A program made the translations under genes and the position numbers. From assembly GCF_017948675.1 (NCBI RefSeq), contig NZ_JAGFBU010000006.1, positions 62,001-126,000 on the forward strand: 64,000 nt of DNA. The letters are read 5' to 3'. Each line of letters begins with the position of its first letter. Position 1 is the first letter of the stretch. Below the pieces are notes generated by a model. It was not told the DNA's origin. It made no database searches and saw only the letters and a list, made by a program, of their open reading frames with translations. Source of the DNA: Flavobacterium flabelliforme. GTDB lineage: Bacteria > Bacteroidota > Bacteroidia > Flavobacteriales > Flavobacteriaceae. Positions 52,760 through 61,648 of this stretch are shown piece after piece.

Positions 52760-52788
52760 TTACCTAGTCAAATAAATTGACTAGGTAA
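52760..52788 (-). terminator. Hairpin between transporter copies 3 and 2
   Basis: TTACCTAGTCAA (52760-52771) and TTGACTAGGTAA (52777-52788) form a perfect 12-bp hairpin with a 5-base loop. On the minus strand a TTTTTAATTTT stretch follows. It could stop or slow transcription from the DPP-IV side, or protect an mRNA end. Confidence 0.6.
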
Positions 52789-52809
52789 TAAGATTTAAGG
52801 AATCAAATA

Positions 52810-54501
52810 TTATCGCACACCGTGCATCATTTTCTTTAATACTGGCGTTAGAGCAAATAAAACTACTGCTGCCAGTCCGCAGAGAACTACGAATACCATA
52901 AAAAATTCGAAAAGATTATGAATTTCAAAGCCAGCAAAAATAGGATTAGAAGGACTTATTTGTGCTTTCTCTAAAATAACTAACTGTTCAGGAGAAGCTG
53001 TAAATGTCTTATTTAACAAACCTTCTAAATCTATACCTAATTCTTTTGCTTTCAAAAACTTGTCTCCTGTAGCAGGAAGAATAGAGCCTAAAGTTCCTGC
53101 CAATGCGTAACCTGCTGCATTGGACAAGAAAAACACACCAAATAATAAAGAAGAAAAGCGTTTTGGAGATAACTTACCTACTAAAGAGAGTCCTATTGGT
53201 GACAAACATAATTCAGCAAAAGTTTGAATTAAATACAGAAGAATAAGCCACTTAATAGCTAACAAACCGCTATTTCCTAAATCTTTTACATTATATGCTA
53301 AAATTAAATAACTTAAAGCGATTAATGCTAAACCTATTGCTTGTTTAACAGGTGAAATTGGTTCTTTTCCAGATTCTCTCAATTTATCCCATAGAATACT
53401 AAATGGGAAAGCAAATGCAAAAACAAAAGCACCATTAAATATCTGAACCATTGATGGTGGCATATTCCAACCAAAGAAATTTCTATCTGTTTGATTATCT
53501 GCAATAAAAGTTAAGGATGATCCCGCCTGTTCGAAAGCCGCCCAAAAGAAGATAATAAAGAATGCTACAATATAAATAACGAAAATCCTGTCTCTTTCTA
53601 TTTTTGTTAATGAACTATCTGAAACTATTAGTCCTGCTAAGGTTAATCCACTTGCATAAATTATAGGATAAATTATAGTTTTTACAAAATTTTCTCCACC
53701 TAGAATATATCTAAAAACAAAGAAAAGAGTAACGAAAGCTATCGCAGAGATAACTAAAGATTTTTTAGTAAAAACAGCTTGTTGCGCCTCACCTTCTTCA
53801 TATTCCGAACCATCATTTTGAGATGGCAAACCTCCTAATGGCTTCCCTTCTGGAGTAACTACATACTTGTTTTTTAAGAAATAGAACACTAAAGTACCCA
53901 CTAGCATTGCAATTGCAGCTGCTAAAAATCCCCATTTGAAAGCATGAATATCTCTAATTCCGCCAACATCTTTAACATCTCCTACAAGTGGACAAATCAA
54001 TTGACCTAGAAAAGCACCTAAATTAATACCCATGTAAAATATTGTAAAAGCAGTATCTAATTTGCTTTTTTCTTGTTTTGGATATAAACTTCCCACCATT
54101 GAGGAAATATTTGGTTTAAAGAATCCATTACCAAAAATAATTATCCCTAATGCTGACCACATTAAAGTCGTTGCTAAATTTAAATTAGCATCAAATATAC
54201 TTGCGCTAAAAAACAGTAAAAACTGTCCAACAGCCATCATTAGTCCTCCGAGTAGAATACAATTTCTATTTCCAAAAAATCGATCTGCAACAAAACCTCC
54301 TAACATTGGTGTTAAATAACAAAGTCCTAAAAATCCTCCATAAATAATTGAGGCATCAGCCTCTTTCATCATAAGAGCATTAATCATAAATAATGTTAAG
54401 ATTGCTCTCATTCCGTAGAAATTGAAACGCTCCCACATTTCTGTTCCAAATAATACCCAAAGGCCTTTAGGATGTCCTGACTTTACTGCTATTTCACTCA
54501 T
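52810..54501 (-). CDS. POT-family peptide:H+ symporter (copy 3)
   Basis: 563 residues. The signature EMWERFNFYGMRAILTLFMI matches ExxERFxxYG. LGGFVADRFFGNRNCILLGG and NGFFKPNISSMVGSLYP follow, and helix 7 is intact (FFWAAFEQAGSSLTFIADNQ). It is the first transporter after the DPP-IV gene (25 bases), so the two are likely one transcript. Di- and tripeptides released by dipeptidyl peptidase are the natural substrates. Confidence 0.95.
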   Translation of the reverse strand: MSEIAVKSGHPKGLWVLFGTEMWERFNFYGMRAILTLFMINALMMKEADASIIYGGFLGLCYLTPMLGGFVADRFFGNRNCILLGGLMMAVGQFLLFFSASIFDANLNLATTLMWSALGIIIFGNGFFKPNISSMVGSLYPKQEKSKLDTAFTIFYMGINLGAFLGQLICPLVGDVKDVGGIRDIHAFKWGFLAAAIAMLVGTLVFYFLKNKYVVTPEGKPLGGLPSQNDGSEYEEGEAQQAVFTKKSLVISAIAFVTLFFVFRYILGGENFVKTIIYPIIYASGLTLAGLIVSDSSLTKIERDRIFVIYIVAFFIIFFWAAFEQAGSSLTFIADNQTDRNFFGWNMPPSMVQIFNGAFVFAFAFPFSILWDKLRESGKEPISPVKQAIGLALIALSYLILAYNVKDLGNSGLLAIKWLILLYLIQTFAELCLSPIGLSLVGKLSPKRFSSLLFGVFFLSNAAGYALAGTLGSILPATGDKFLKAKELGIDLEGLLNKTFTASPEQLVILEKAQISPSNPIFAGFEIHNLFEFFMVFVVLCGLAAVVLFALTPVLKKMMHGVR

Positions 54502-54526
54502 TTTTTATATTATTGATATTAATTTA

Positions 54527-56698
54527 TTATAAATTCTCTTTGATGTAATTAGTCATTTTTGTGTACAACTGTATTCTAGTGTTCCCGCCATAAATACCAT
54601 GATTGTTGTCTGGGTAAATTTGCGAATCAAATTGTTTATTGGCTTGAATCAAAGCTTCCATCATTTGCATAGAATTTTGAACGTGCACATTGTCATCTCC
54701 TGATCCGTGTATCAAAAGAAACTTACCTTTTAATTTATCTACATGATTAATTGGTGAGTTTTGATCGTATCCGCTTGCATTTTCTTGAGGTGTTGTCATA
54801 TAACGTTCTGTGTATACGCTATCATAAAAACGCCAGTTGGTTACTGGAGCTACTGCAATTGCCATTTTAAAAACATCATTCCCTTTTAAAATACAATTAG
54901 AAGCCATAAAACCACCATAAGACCAGCCAAATATACCGATTCTAGATTTATCTACAAATGAATAATTGCCTATAACTTTTGCAGCATCAATTTGATCTTC
55001 TACCTCGTACTTGCCTAATTCAAGTTGAGTTACTTTTTTAAATTCGGCACCTTTAAATCCAGTTCCTCTTCCGTCTACGCAAGCTACAATGTACCCTTGT
55101 TGTGCCAACATCATAAACCAATAATCATTAGAATTAATCCAACTATTAGCTACTTGTTGTGATCCAGGACCTGAATACTGAAACATAAATACTGGATATT
55201 TTTTTGAAGCATCAAAATCTTTTGGTTTGATAATCCAAGCGTTCAATTCATTTCCTTTATCCGTTTTTAAAACAAAAAATTCTTTAGCTGGTAAATCGTA
55301 TGCTTTCAATTTTTCGCTAAGAGCATCATTATTTTGAATAACTTTGATTTCTTTACCTAATTTTGATTCGTTCAAACTATATTTTGTTGGCTGAGATGCG
55401 CTAGAAAATGTACTAATATAGAATTGAAAATTAGGACTAAAAGTCGCTTTCGTAGTTCCAATTTCTTTAGACAAACGCAATTTATTTTTACCATCAAGAC
55501 TTATTCTATAAACATCTCTATTGATAGAACCATTTTCAACAGATTGATAGAATACAGTATTTGTTTTTTCATCTAATCCATAATATTCGGTAACGTCCCA
55601 TTTTCCCTTAGTCACTTGATTTTTTAACTTTCCATTTTTATCATATAAATAAATATGATTGAAACCATCTTTCTCTGATGTCCAAATAAAACTATTGTCT
55701 TTTAGAAACGTTAAATTATCCGTTACATCAACATACGCTTTGTCTTTTTCGTTCAAAACCACTTTTGCAATTCCTGTATCTCCATTTACAAACACTAAAT
55801 CCAAATTATTTTGATGACGATTTAATACCTGAGCAGATAAGGTATTAGCATCATTAGTCCATTTCATTCTAGCGATATAGAAATCAGTATAATTACCTAA
55901 ATTGATGTTTTTTACAACATTGGAGTTGACATCATAAATATGCAAAGAAACTTCTGAATTTTTTTCTCCTGCTTTTGGATATTTAAAAGTATCAATTGTT
56001 GGGTATAAATCTTTTCCAAACATTGACATAGAAAATTCTGGTACTTTACTTTCGTCAAAACGAATATAAGCTAATTTTTTACTGTCGGCACTCCAATCAA
56101 ATGCTCTTACAAAAGCAAATTCTTCTTCGTAAACCCAATCCGTAATACCATTGATGATACTGTTTTTAATACCATCAGAAGTAATTGCAGTAGATGTATT
56201 AGAAGCTACATCATATACGTAAAGATTATTGTCTTTAGCATACGCTATTTTTTTTCCGTCAGGCGAAAAGGTAGGCTCTTGAACTTTAAAGTCAAATGGT
56301 TTTTTAAGTTCTTTTGTGTCAATGTTGTACACATAATAATCTGCTGTGAAGGAATGGCGAAAAATTTGATTGCTATTACAAGCTAATAATATCATTTTTT
56401 CTGAAGCATCAAAGGTGTAACTATCAATACCATTTGCTAAGGCAGCAAATGATTTTGTATCAATTAAGGTTGATACTTTTTTTAAAGTTTCAAAATCATA
56501 TAAATCAATACTCATACTGCGAGATTGTCTATCTACATTAAGAACGGTATATTGGTTTGTATTTTTTAAGGATTGTAATTCATCCATCCCTTTGGTGCGG
56601 AATGTGCCATTGTAAATCTCATTTATCGTGATTTTTTGTTGCCCTACAACGGTAAAACAGACAAATAAAAATAAAGCTATAATTCTTTTTGAGTACAT
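54527..56698 (-). CDS. Dipeptidyl peptidase IV (S9B)
   Basis: An exported serine protease removing X-Pro or X-Ala dipeptides from peptide N-termini. Signal peptide (MYSKRIIALFLFVCFTVVGQ), N-terminal eight-bladed beta-propeller with DPPIV_N features and the double-Glu helix DWVYEEEFAFVRAFDWSAD (active-site Glu pair), and the alpha/beta-hydrolase domain. The catalytic triad is Ser in GWSYGGFMASN, Asp in HGSGDDNVHVQN and His in DNNHGIYGGNT. The length of 723 residues matches other Bacteroidota DPP-IV enzymes. It heads the peptide transporter cluster. Confidence 0.96.
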   Translation of the reverse strand: MYSKRIIALFLFVCFTVVGQQKITINEIYNGTFRTKGMDELQSLKNTNQYTVLNVDRQSRSMSIDLYDFETLKKVSTLIDTKSFAALANGIDSYTFDASEKMILLACNSNQIFRHSFTADYYVYNIDTKELKKPFDFKVQEPTFSPDGKKIAYAKDNNLYVYDVASNTSTAITSDGIKNSIINGITDWVYEEEFAFVRAFDWSADSKKLAYIRFDESKVPEFSMSMFGKDLYPTIDTFKYPKAGEKNSEVSLHIYDVNSNVVKNINLGNYTDFYIARMKWTNDANTLSAQVLNRHQNNLDLVFVNGDTGIAKVVLNEKDKAYVDVTDNLTFLKDNSFIWTSEKDGFNHIYLYDKNGKLKNQVTKGKWDVTEYYGLDEKTNTVFYQSVENGSINRDVYRISLDGKNKLRLSKEIGTTKATFSPNFQFYISTFSSASQPTKYSLNESKLGKEIKVIQNNDALSEKLKAYDLPAKEFFVLKTDKGNELNAWIIKPKDFDASKKYPVFMFQYSGPGSQQVANSWINSNDYWFMMLAQQGYIVACVDGRGTGFKGAEFKKVTQLELGKYEVEDQIDAAKVIGNYSFVDKSRIGIFGWSYGGFMASNCILKGNDVFKMAIAVAPVTNWRFYDSVYTERYMTTPQENASGYDQNSPINHVDKLKGKFLLIHGSGDDNVHVQNSMQMMEALIQANKQFDSQIYPDNNHGIYGGNTRIQLYTKMTNYIKENL

Positions 56699-56841
56699 AG
56701 TATATATTTAAAGATAAAAACCGTCAATTTTAGTGAAAAAATTACAATTAACAGTTGTTTTTTATGTTAAATGTAAAAATTAATATTATTGACAAATTTG
56801 CAGTCTAGATAAATTGGTTGCAAACAAAACCGCTAAAACCG

Positions 56842-56849
56842 TATATTTG
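56842..56849 (+). promoter_or_regulatory. HMG-CoA reductase promoter, -7 element TATATTTG
   Basis: Perfect TAnnTTTG match 29 bases before the ATG at 56878. It is bracketed by an AACCGC...GCGGTT inverted repeat (56827-56832 and 56849-56854), which could be an operator or a leader hairpin. Confidence 0.65.
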
Positions 56850-56877
56850 CGGTTAATTATACCATAATCAATTGAGA

Positions 56878-58194
56878 ATGAATAAGGCTATTAGTGGATT
56901 TTCTAAATTATCCAAAGAAGAAAAAATAAAATGGATTGCAAATGAATATTTTTCGACCCCTACAGAAGCTATTGCCTTACTGAAAAACTACTGGAATTCT
57001 GACGAAAAAATACAGCAGTTGCATGATGAATTCATCGAAAACACCATTACAAATTTTTATATACCATTGGGAGTTGCTCCAAATTTTCTAATTAACGGAA
57101 AATATAGCACTATTCCGATGGCAATTGAGGAAAGTTCAGTTGTAGCTGCTGCTTCTAAAGCAGCTAAATTCTGGTCTACTCGTGGCGGATTTAAAACGAC
57201 TGTTATAAACACTGAAAAAATAGGCCAAGTTCACTTTATCTATACTGGAGATGTTTCTAAATTAAATTCATTTTTTGCTCAAACTAAGAATAAATTTTTC
57301 AAACAAGCAGAATCCATAACTGTTAATATGCAAAAAAGAGGTGGTGGAATTTTAGATATAGTTCTAAATGACAAAACTGATTTACTGCCTAATTACTTTC
57401 AGCTACATGCCACTTTTGAGACCAAAGACAGCATGGGAGCTAATTTTATCAATTCTTGTTTAGAACAATTTGCAAAGACATTAAAAGAAGAAGCGCATAA
57501 TTACGATCTATTTACTCAATCGGAGAAAGAAATCGAAGTAGTTATGAGCATACTTTCCAATTATGTTCCTAATTGCCTTGTGAGAGCTGAAGTTTCGTGT
57601 CCCGTATCTGAATTAGAAGAGAAACACATTCCAAATCCTGAGGAATTTGCTCATAAATTTATTCAAGCTGTTCAGATTGCGGAAGTTGAACCGTATCGTG
57701 CTGTAACGCACAACAAAGGAATTATGAACGGAGTTGATGCTGTAGTACTTGCAACAGGCAACGATTTTAGAGCTGTAGAAGCTGGAATTCATGCTTATGC
57801 ATCTAAAAACGGAAAATACTCGAGTCTTTCTCATGCAAAAATAGAAAATGGAATTTTTACTTTTTGGCTAGAAATTCCTTTAGCTTTAGGTACCGTTGGC
57901 GGATTGACTTCTTTGCACCCATTAGTAAAATTATCTTTAGAAATGCTAGAAAAACCTTCGGCAAAAGAATTAATGCAATTTGTAGCCGTAGCTGGATTAG
58001 CGCAAAATTTTGCTGCGTTACGTTCCTTAACCACCACAGGGATTCAGGAAGGACACATGAAAATGCATTTAAACAACATCATCAATCAGTTTGAGGCTAG
58101 TGATGAAGAACGCATTTTAATTCAGAAGCATTTCAAAAAAAATACCGTTACTCACAGTGCAGTAGTAACATTTATTGAAGAGATAAGAAAATAA
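56878..58194 (+). CDS. mvaA: Hydroxymethylglutaryl-CoA reductase, class II
   Basis: NAD(P)H-dependent reduction of HMG-CoA to mevalonate, the committed step of the mevalonate route to isoprenoids. Class II markers: ENTITNFYIPLGVAPNFLIN near residue 53 (catalytic Glu), IPMAIEESSVVAAASKAAKF near residue 83, and HNKGIMNGVDAVVLATGNDF near residue 278 with catalytic Lys and Asp. GTVGGLTSLHP follows and a catalytic His lies near residue 375. The start was set at the ATG giving MNKAISGFSKLS; a TTG two codons upstream is less likely. 'Degradative' in database names refers to sequence class; here the neighbour supports biosynthesis. Confidence 0.95.
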   Translation: MNKAISGFSKLSKEEKIKWIANEYFSTPTEAIALLKNYWNSDEKIQQLHDEFIENTITNFYIPLGVAPNFLINGKYSTIPMAIEESSVVAAASKAAKFWSTRGGFKTTVINTEKIGQVHFIYTGDVSKLNSFFAQTKNKFFKQAESITVNMQKRGGGILDIVLNDKTDLLPNYFQLHATFETKDSMGANFINSCLEQFAKTLKEEAHNYDLFTQSEKEIEVVMSILSNYVPNCLVRAEVSCPVSELEEKHIPNPEEFAHKFIQAVQIAEVEPYRAVTHNKGIMNGVDAVVLATGNDFRAVEAGIHAYASKNGKYSSLSHAKIENGIFTFWLEIPLALGTVGGLTSLHPLVKLSLEMLEKPSAKELMQFVAVAGLAQNFAALRSLTTTGIQEGHMKMHLNNIINQFEASDEERILIQKHFKKNTVTHSAVVTFIEEIRK

Positions 58195-58260
58195 CAAACA
58201 GATCTTTGACAGATTGAGACCATCAAAGAGCTAAAAAATACTGAAATAAATTCAGCATAA

Positions 58261-59178
58261 ATGAAAAAAACATTCTACAGTAACGGAAAACTTTTAATCA
58301 CGGGAGAATATCTCGTTCTTGATGGCGCTAAAGGATTTGCACTTCCTACCAAATTTGGTCAAAATTTAATTATTGAAGAAGGAAATAAGCAAGAATTTCA
58401 TTGGAAGAGTTATGATGCTGATGGAAGTATTTGGTTTGAAGACACTATTACTTATAATGACTTAATAAACGAAATTGATCTTGAAGAAGAATCTGTAAAA
58501 ACTACTTTGACTATCATCCTAAAAGAAGCGTTCTTACTAAACCCAACTTTCATGGATCCTTCTAAGGGATTCAAAATTACCACAGAGCTTAGTTTTTCAA
58601 AAAGCTGGGGCTTAGGAACATCATCTACACTTATAAACAACATTGCACAGTGGTTACAAATTGATGCCTTTAAGCTACTTCAAAATAGCTTTGGAGGAAG
58701 TGGTTATGACATTGCCTGCGCACAAAACAATACTCCTATTTTATACCATTTAGAAAATGGAAAACCAATTATAGAACAAGTTTCTTTTTCTCCCGATTTT
58801 ATACCAAACATTTATTTTGTATATCTCAATAAAAAACAAAGTAGCAAAATTGCAATTGCCGGTTACAATAAGAACAGAAAAAATAATTTAGAGAAAATAA
58901 TTGCTACAAATGATCAAATAACAATTCAGGTTTTACAAGCAGAAACCGTTGAATCGTTTGCAAAAGCAATTCAGAAGCATGAAATAGATATGAGTTTAAT
59001 TCTTGAAATGCAAACAGTAAAAGAAGCTTCATTTCCTGATTTTACTGGAACTATAAAGAGTCTTGGTGCTTGGGGAGGCGATTTTGTAATGGTAATTAGC
59101 ACTGAAAACCCAACAGACTATTTTGTTGAAAAAGGATATACAACTGTTATCCCTTATGCTGAAATGATATTAAACTAA
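58261..59178 (+). CDS. GYDIA-family GHMP kinase, phosphomevalonate-kinase-like
   Basis: A cytoplasmic small-molecule kinase of 305 residues directly after HMG-CoA reductase (66 bases). GHMP motif 1 is SNGKLLITGEYLVLDGAKGF, motif 2 SKSWGLGTSSTLINN, and motif 3 KSLGAWGGDFVMVIS. The FGGSGYDIACAQNN segment gives the family name and resembles the GSGFDVAAA motif of phosphomevalonate kinases. The exact substrate is not established by family name. Position and motifs make mevalonate or phosphomevalonate the best candidates. Confidence 0.88.
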   Translation: MKKTFYSNGKLLITGEYLVLDGAKGFALPTKFGQNLIIEEGNKQEFHWKSYDADGSIWFEDTITYNDLINEIDLEEESVKTTLTIILKEAFLLNPTFMDPSKGFKITTELSFSKSWGLGTSSTLINNIAQWLQIDAFKLLQNSFGGSGYDIACAQNNTPILYHLENGKPIIEQVSFSPDFIPNIYFVYLNKKQSSKIAIAGYNKNRKNNLEKIIATNDQITIQVLQAETVESFAKAIQKHEIDMSLILEMQTVKEASFPDFTGTIKSLGAWGGDFVMVISTENPTDYFVEKGYTTVIPYAEMILN

Positions 59179-59386
59179 CTTTTATGAAGTATACTCTTTT
59201 CAGTAGCAAACACAAATTACAGCGTTTATAATTATGTAAGGCCATCAATAGAAAGGAGGAAGTTTGCAGATACAATTCAATCCTGACCAATAAAACACAA
59301 AAGAGATTTCTAAATAATTCATTTTTTTATTGATAGAAGTGTCAGCTTATTATGCATATTCACTAATTAGATCAAAATTATAGCAC

Positions 59387-59426
59387 AAAAAAAACCGATA
59401 CATTTAAAATGTATCGGTTTTTTTTT
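59387..59426. terminator. Bidirectional terminator between the GHMP kinase and ppiD
   Basis: AAAACCGATACATTT and AAATGTATCGGTTTT are perfect reverse complements around a tiny loop, with A- and T-runs at the ends. The preceding 59179-59386 is featureless. Confidence 0.92.
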
Positions 59427-59443
59427 AACCTATAAGATATAAA

Positions 59444-61540
59444 CTAGTAATTAAACTGTTGTCTGTTATCTTTAATTTTAGCGTTTCCTTTTAATGCAGG
59501 AATTACTCTATTTACTTCAGCACCATTTTGAGCTTCTATTTTTGCAACGTATGTCTTATAATCTTTCAACGCTGGAGCTTTAACTGTACTTGTGTTTTTC
59601 ACAACATAAACACCAGTATTTCCTTCAATTGGAGCCGATAATTTATTTGCTGCTAATGCAAATGCATTCCCAACTACTTTTGGCTCAGGTCCAACATTTG
59701 GCAACATTGCATTTTCCATAGTAAGATCAGTTGCTTGTTGCACTGAACCACCAACTGCCTTAGCAATTGCTTCAAGAGAAGAACCAGTCATTTTAGCTTT
59801 GATTAGTTCTGCTTTTTTCTTGTTTTTAAGTATTTGCTCTACGTAAGGTCTCGCAACCGAAACTGCTACTAAACCAGATTTATCAATACTTTTAACTTTA
59901 GCAATAACGTGTCCTACATTGGCTACTTCAAATCTTTTTACAGAACCTTGTTTTACATCATTTTCAAAAGCCCATCTTACGATGTTTCTTTGTTTTCCTA
60001 ATGAACCAAAATTCTCATCCATTCCTTTTACAGAAACTGCTGGAGCAACAGTAAGACCCATTTCTTTAGCGGCTTTGCTAAAATCTTTATCAGCAGCTTC
60101 CATTTCAAATTTGGTTGCTTGTGTAAACATTTTATCAGAAGTTCCTTCTGAAGCTTGAATTTTTTGAGCTACAGTTGCCAAACGAATTCCGTCTTGCTTG
60201 TCTGTTATTTTAATAATATGAAAACCAAAATCTGTTTCAACTAAACCTACTTTACCAATTCCGTTATTAAAAACAAAATCATTAAAAGGCTTAACCATTT
60301 GGTTTGGACCAAAATAACCTAAATCACCACCTTGTTGAGAAGAAGAATCATCAGAAGCGGTAAATGCTAACATTAAGAAACTATCCGGATTTGCAGTTAC
60401 TTGAGCTAAAATACTTTCTGCTTTTGCTTTTGCTTCTGCTTTAGTTCTTTTTTCTTTTTTATTTGGAACTTGAGTTCCTTCATAACTAATTAAAATATGA
60501 CTTGCTTTAGCATTAACCCCATTTTTCATACCCATTGATCTAGAAATACAATAGTACTGACCAAAAATATAAGGACCATAAACAGTACCTGGAGCAAGGT
60601 TAAATAATTTATCAGCATCAATAGCTGGTAAATCTTTTTTAGCAATGTAAGTTGAATCATAAGGAATATCAGAATTTGAATTCACAAAGTCAATCACATT
60701 TTTTGTAGTTCTAAATCCTGCTACAGTATCATTTTTCCCTGTTGCTTGGTTGTATACCACACTTCCAGTTAATAATGCACTAATTTTAGATTTTATTTCT
60801 GCCTCATCTGCTGGAGATGGTTTATCTTCAATTAAAACGTATTCTACTTCACGAGATTCGTCTGCTTTGAATTTTTTTTCATTTTTCTTCATGTAATCTA
60901 CAATTTCAGAATCAGTAACTTTTACATCACTATCTTTAATTGTTGAATATAAACCGGCAACGTAAGCAAAGTTAACTTTGTTTGCTTCCATTTCGTATTT
61001 CATCTTACCTTCACTCTCAGTTGTATAAACTGCTGCTTTTATCATTGTGTTATACATTTGATATTTCGCATTAAGTTCAGCGTCTTTTTCTCTGTCTTTC
61101 AAAAATTGAGCTTGCTCCGGATTAGACTTGAAGTACTCTTTAAATTTAGCAACATCAAATACACCAGCTGCATTCATAAACAATGGATTTCCACCAATAT
61201 TTTGATCTGCTTTTAAAACTTCCAATAAGTGTTTTTCACCTACTCTCAATCCTAATTTTTCAAACTCTGAAGACAACAAAGCGATAGAAACTTCTTGCTC
61301 CCAAACTCTGTTTGCTGCTTCAGTTGAAGTAATTCCTTGCCCACTTTTCTCAACATTACTTACTTTAACTCTAAAGTCTTCAAATGAGATATCTTTTCCA
61401 TCAATGCTTCCTACATCTTTTGATGTGCTGTTGAAACCACCGCTGTTGAATATATCACCTATGATAAATGCTAATAAACAAAACCCGATAACAAGTATCA
61501 GAAGAAGTGAACGTTGTCTAATTTTTTGTAAAACTGCCAT
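59444..61540 (-). CDS. Periplasmic PpiD/SurA-like peptidyl-prolyl isomerase
   Basis: A membrane-anchored chaperone of the parvulin group assisting folding of exported proteins. One N-terminal helix (SLLLILVIGFCLLAFIIGDI, residues 11-30), a SurA_N-like domain, a parvulin rotamase domain (VNAKASHILISYEGTQ... GGDLGYFGPNQMVKPFNDFV... VETDFGFHIIKIT, about residues 345-455), and a second, degenerate domain. The start was set at MAVLQKIRQRS (698 aa), the family N-terminus; an upstream frame lacks this. Order with CNNM, small membrane protein and LptC matches Flavobacterium gene order as I recall it. Confidence 0.92.
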   Translation of the reverse strand: MAVLQKIRQRSLLLILVIGFCLLAFIIGDIFNSGGFNSTSKDVGSIDGKDISFEDFRVKVSNVEKSGQGITSTEAANRVWEQEVSIALLSSEFEKLGLRVGEKHLLEVLKADQNIGGNPLFMNAAGVFDVAKFKEYFKSNPEQAQFLKDREKDAELNAKYQMYNTMIKAAVYTTESEGKMKYEMEANKVNFAYVAGLYSTIKDSDVKVTDSEIVDYMKKNEKKFKADESREVEYVLIEDKPSPADEAEIKSKISALLTGSVVYNQATGKNDTVAGFRTTKNVIDFVNSNSDIPYDSTYIAKKDLPAIDADKLFNLAPGTVYGPYIFGQYYCISRSMGMKNGVNAKASHILISYEGTQVPNKKEKRTKAEAKAKAESILAQVTANPDSFLMLAFTASDDSSSQQGGDLGYFGPNQMVKPFNDFVFNNGIGKVGLVETDFGFHIIKITDKQDGIRLATVAQKIQASEGTSDKMFTQATKFEMEAADKDFSKAAKEMGLTVAPAVSVKGMDENFGSLGKQRNIVRWAFENDVKQGSVKRFEVANVGHVIAKVKSIDKSGLVAVSVARPYVEQILKNKKKAELIKAKMTGSSLEAIAKAVGGSVQQATDLTMENAMLPNVGPEPKVVGNAFALAANKLSAPIEGNTGVYVVKNTSTVKAPALKDYKTYVAKIEAQNGAEVNRVIPALKGNAKIKDNRQQFNY

Positions 61541-61648
61541 TTTATTGTTGTTAATTTTTATATTCAGTTTGCGAAAATACAATTATCTAGTTAATAATAA
61601 TACTAGTAGCGTTTTATTTTGCAAGAATTTTTACTTTCACAATAAAAA

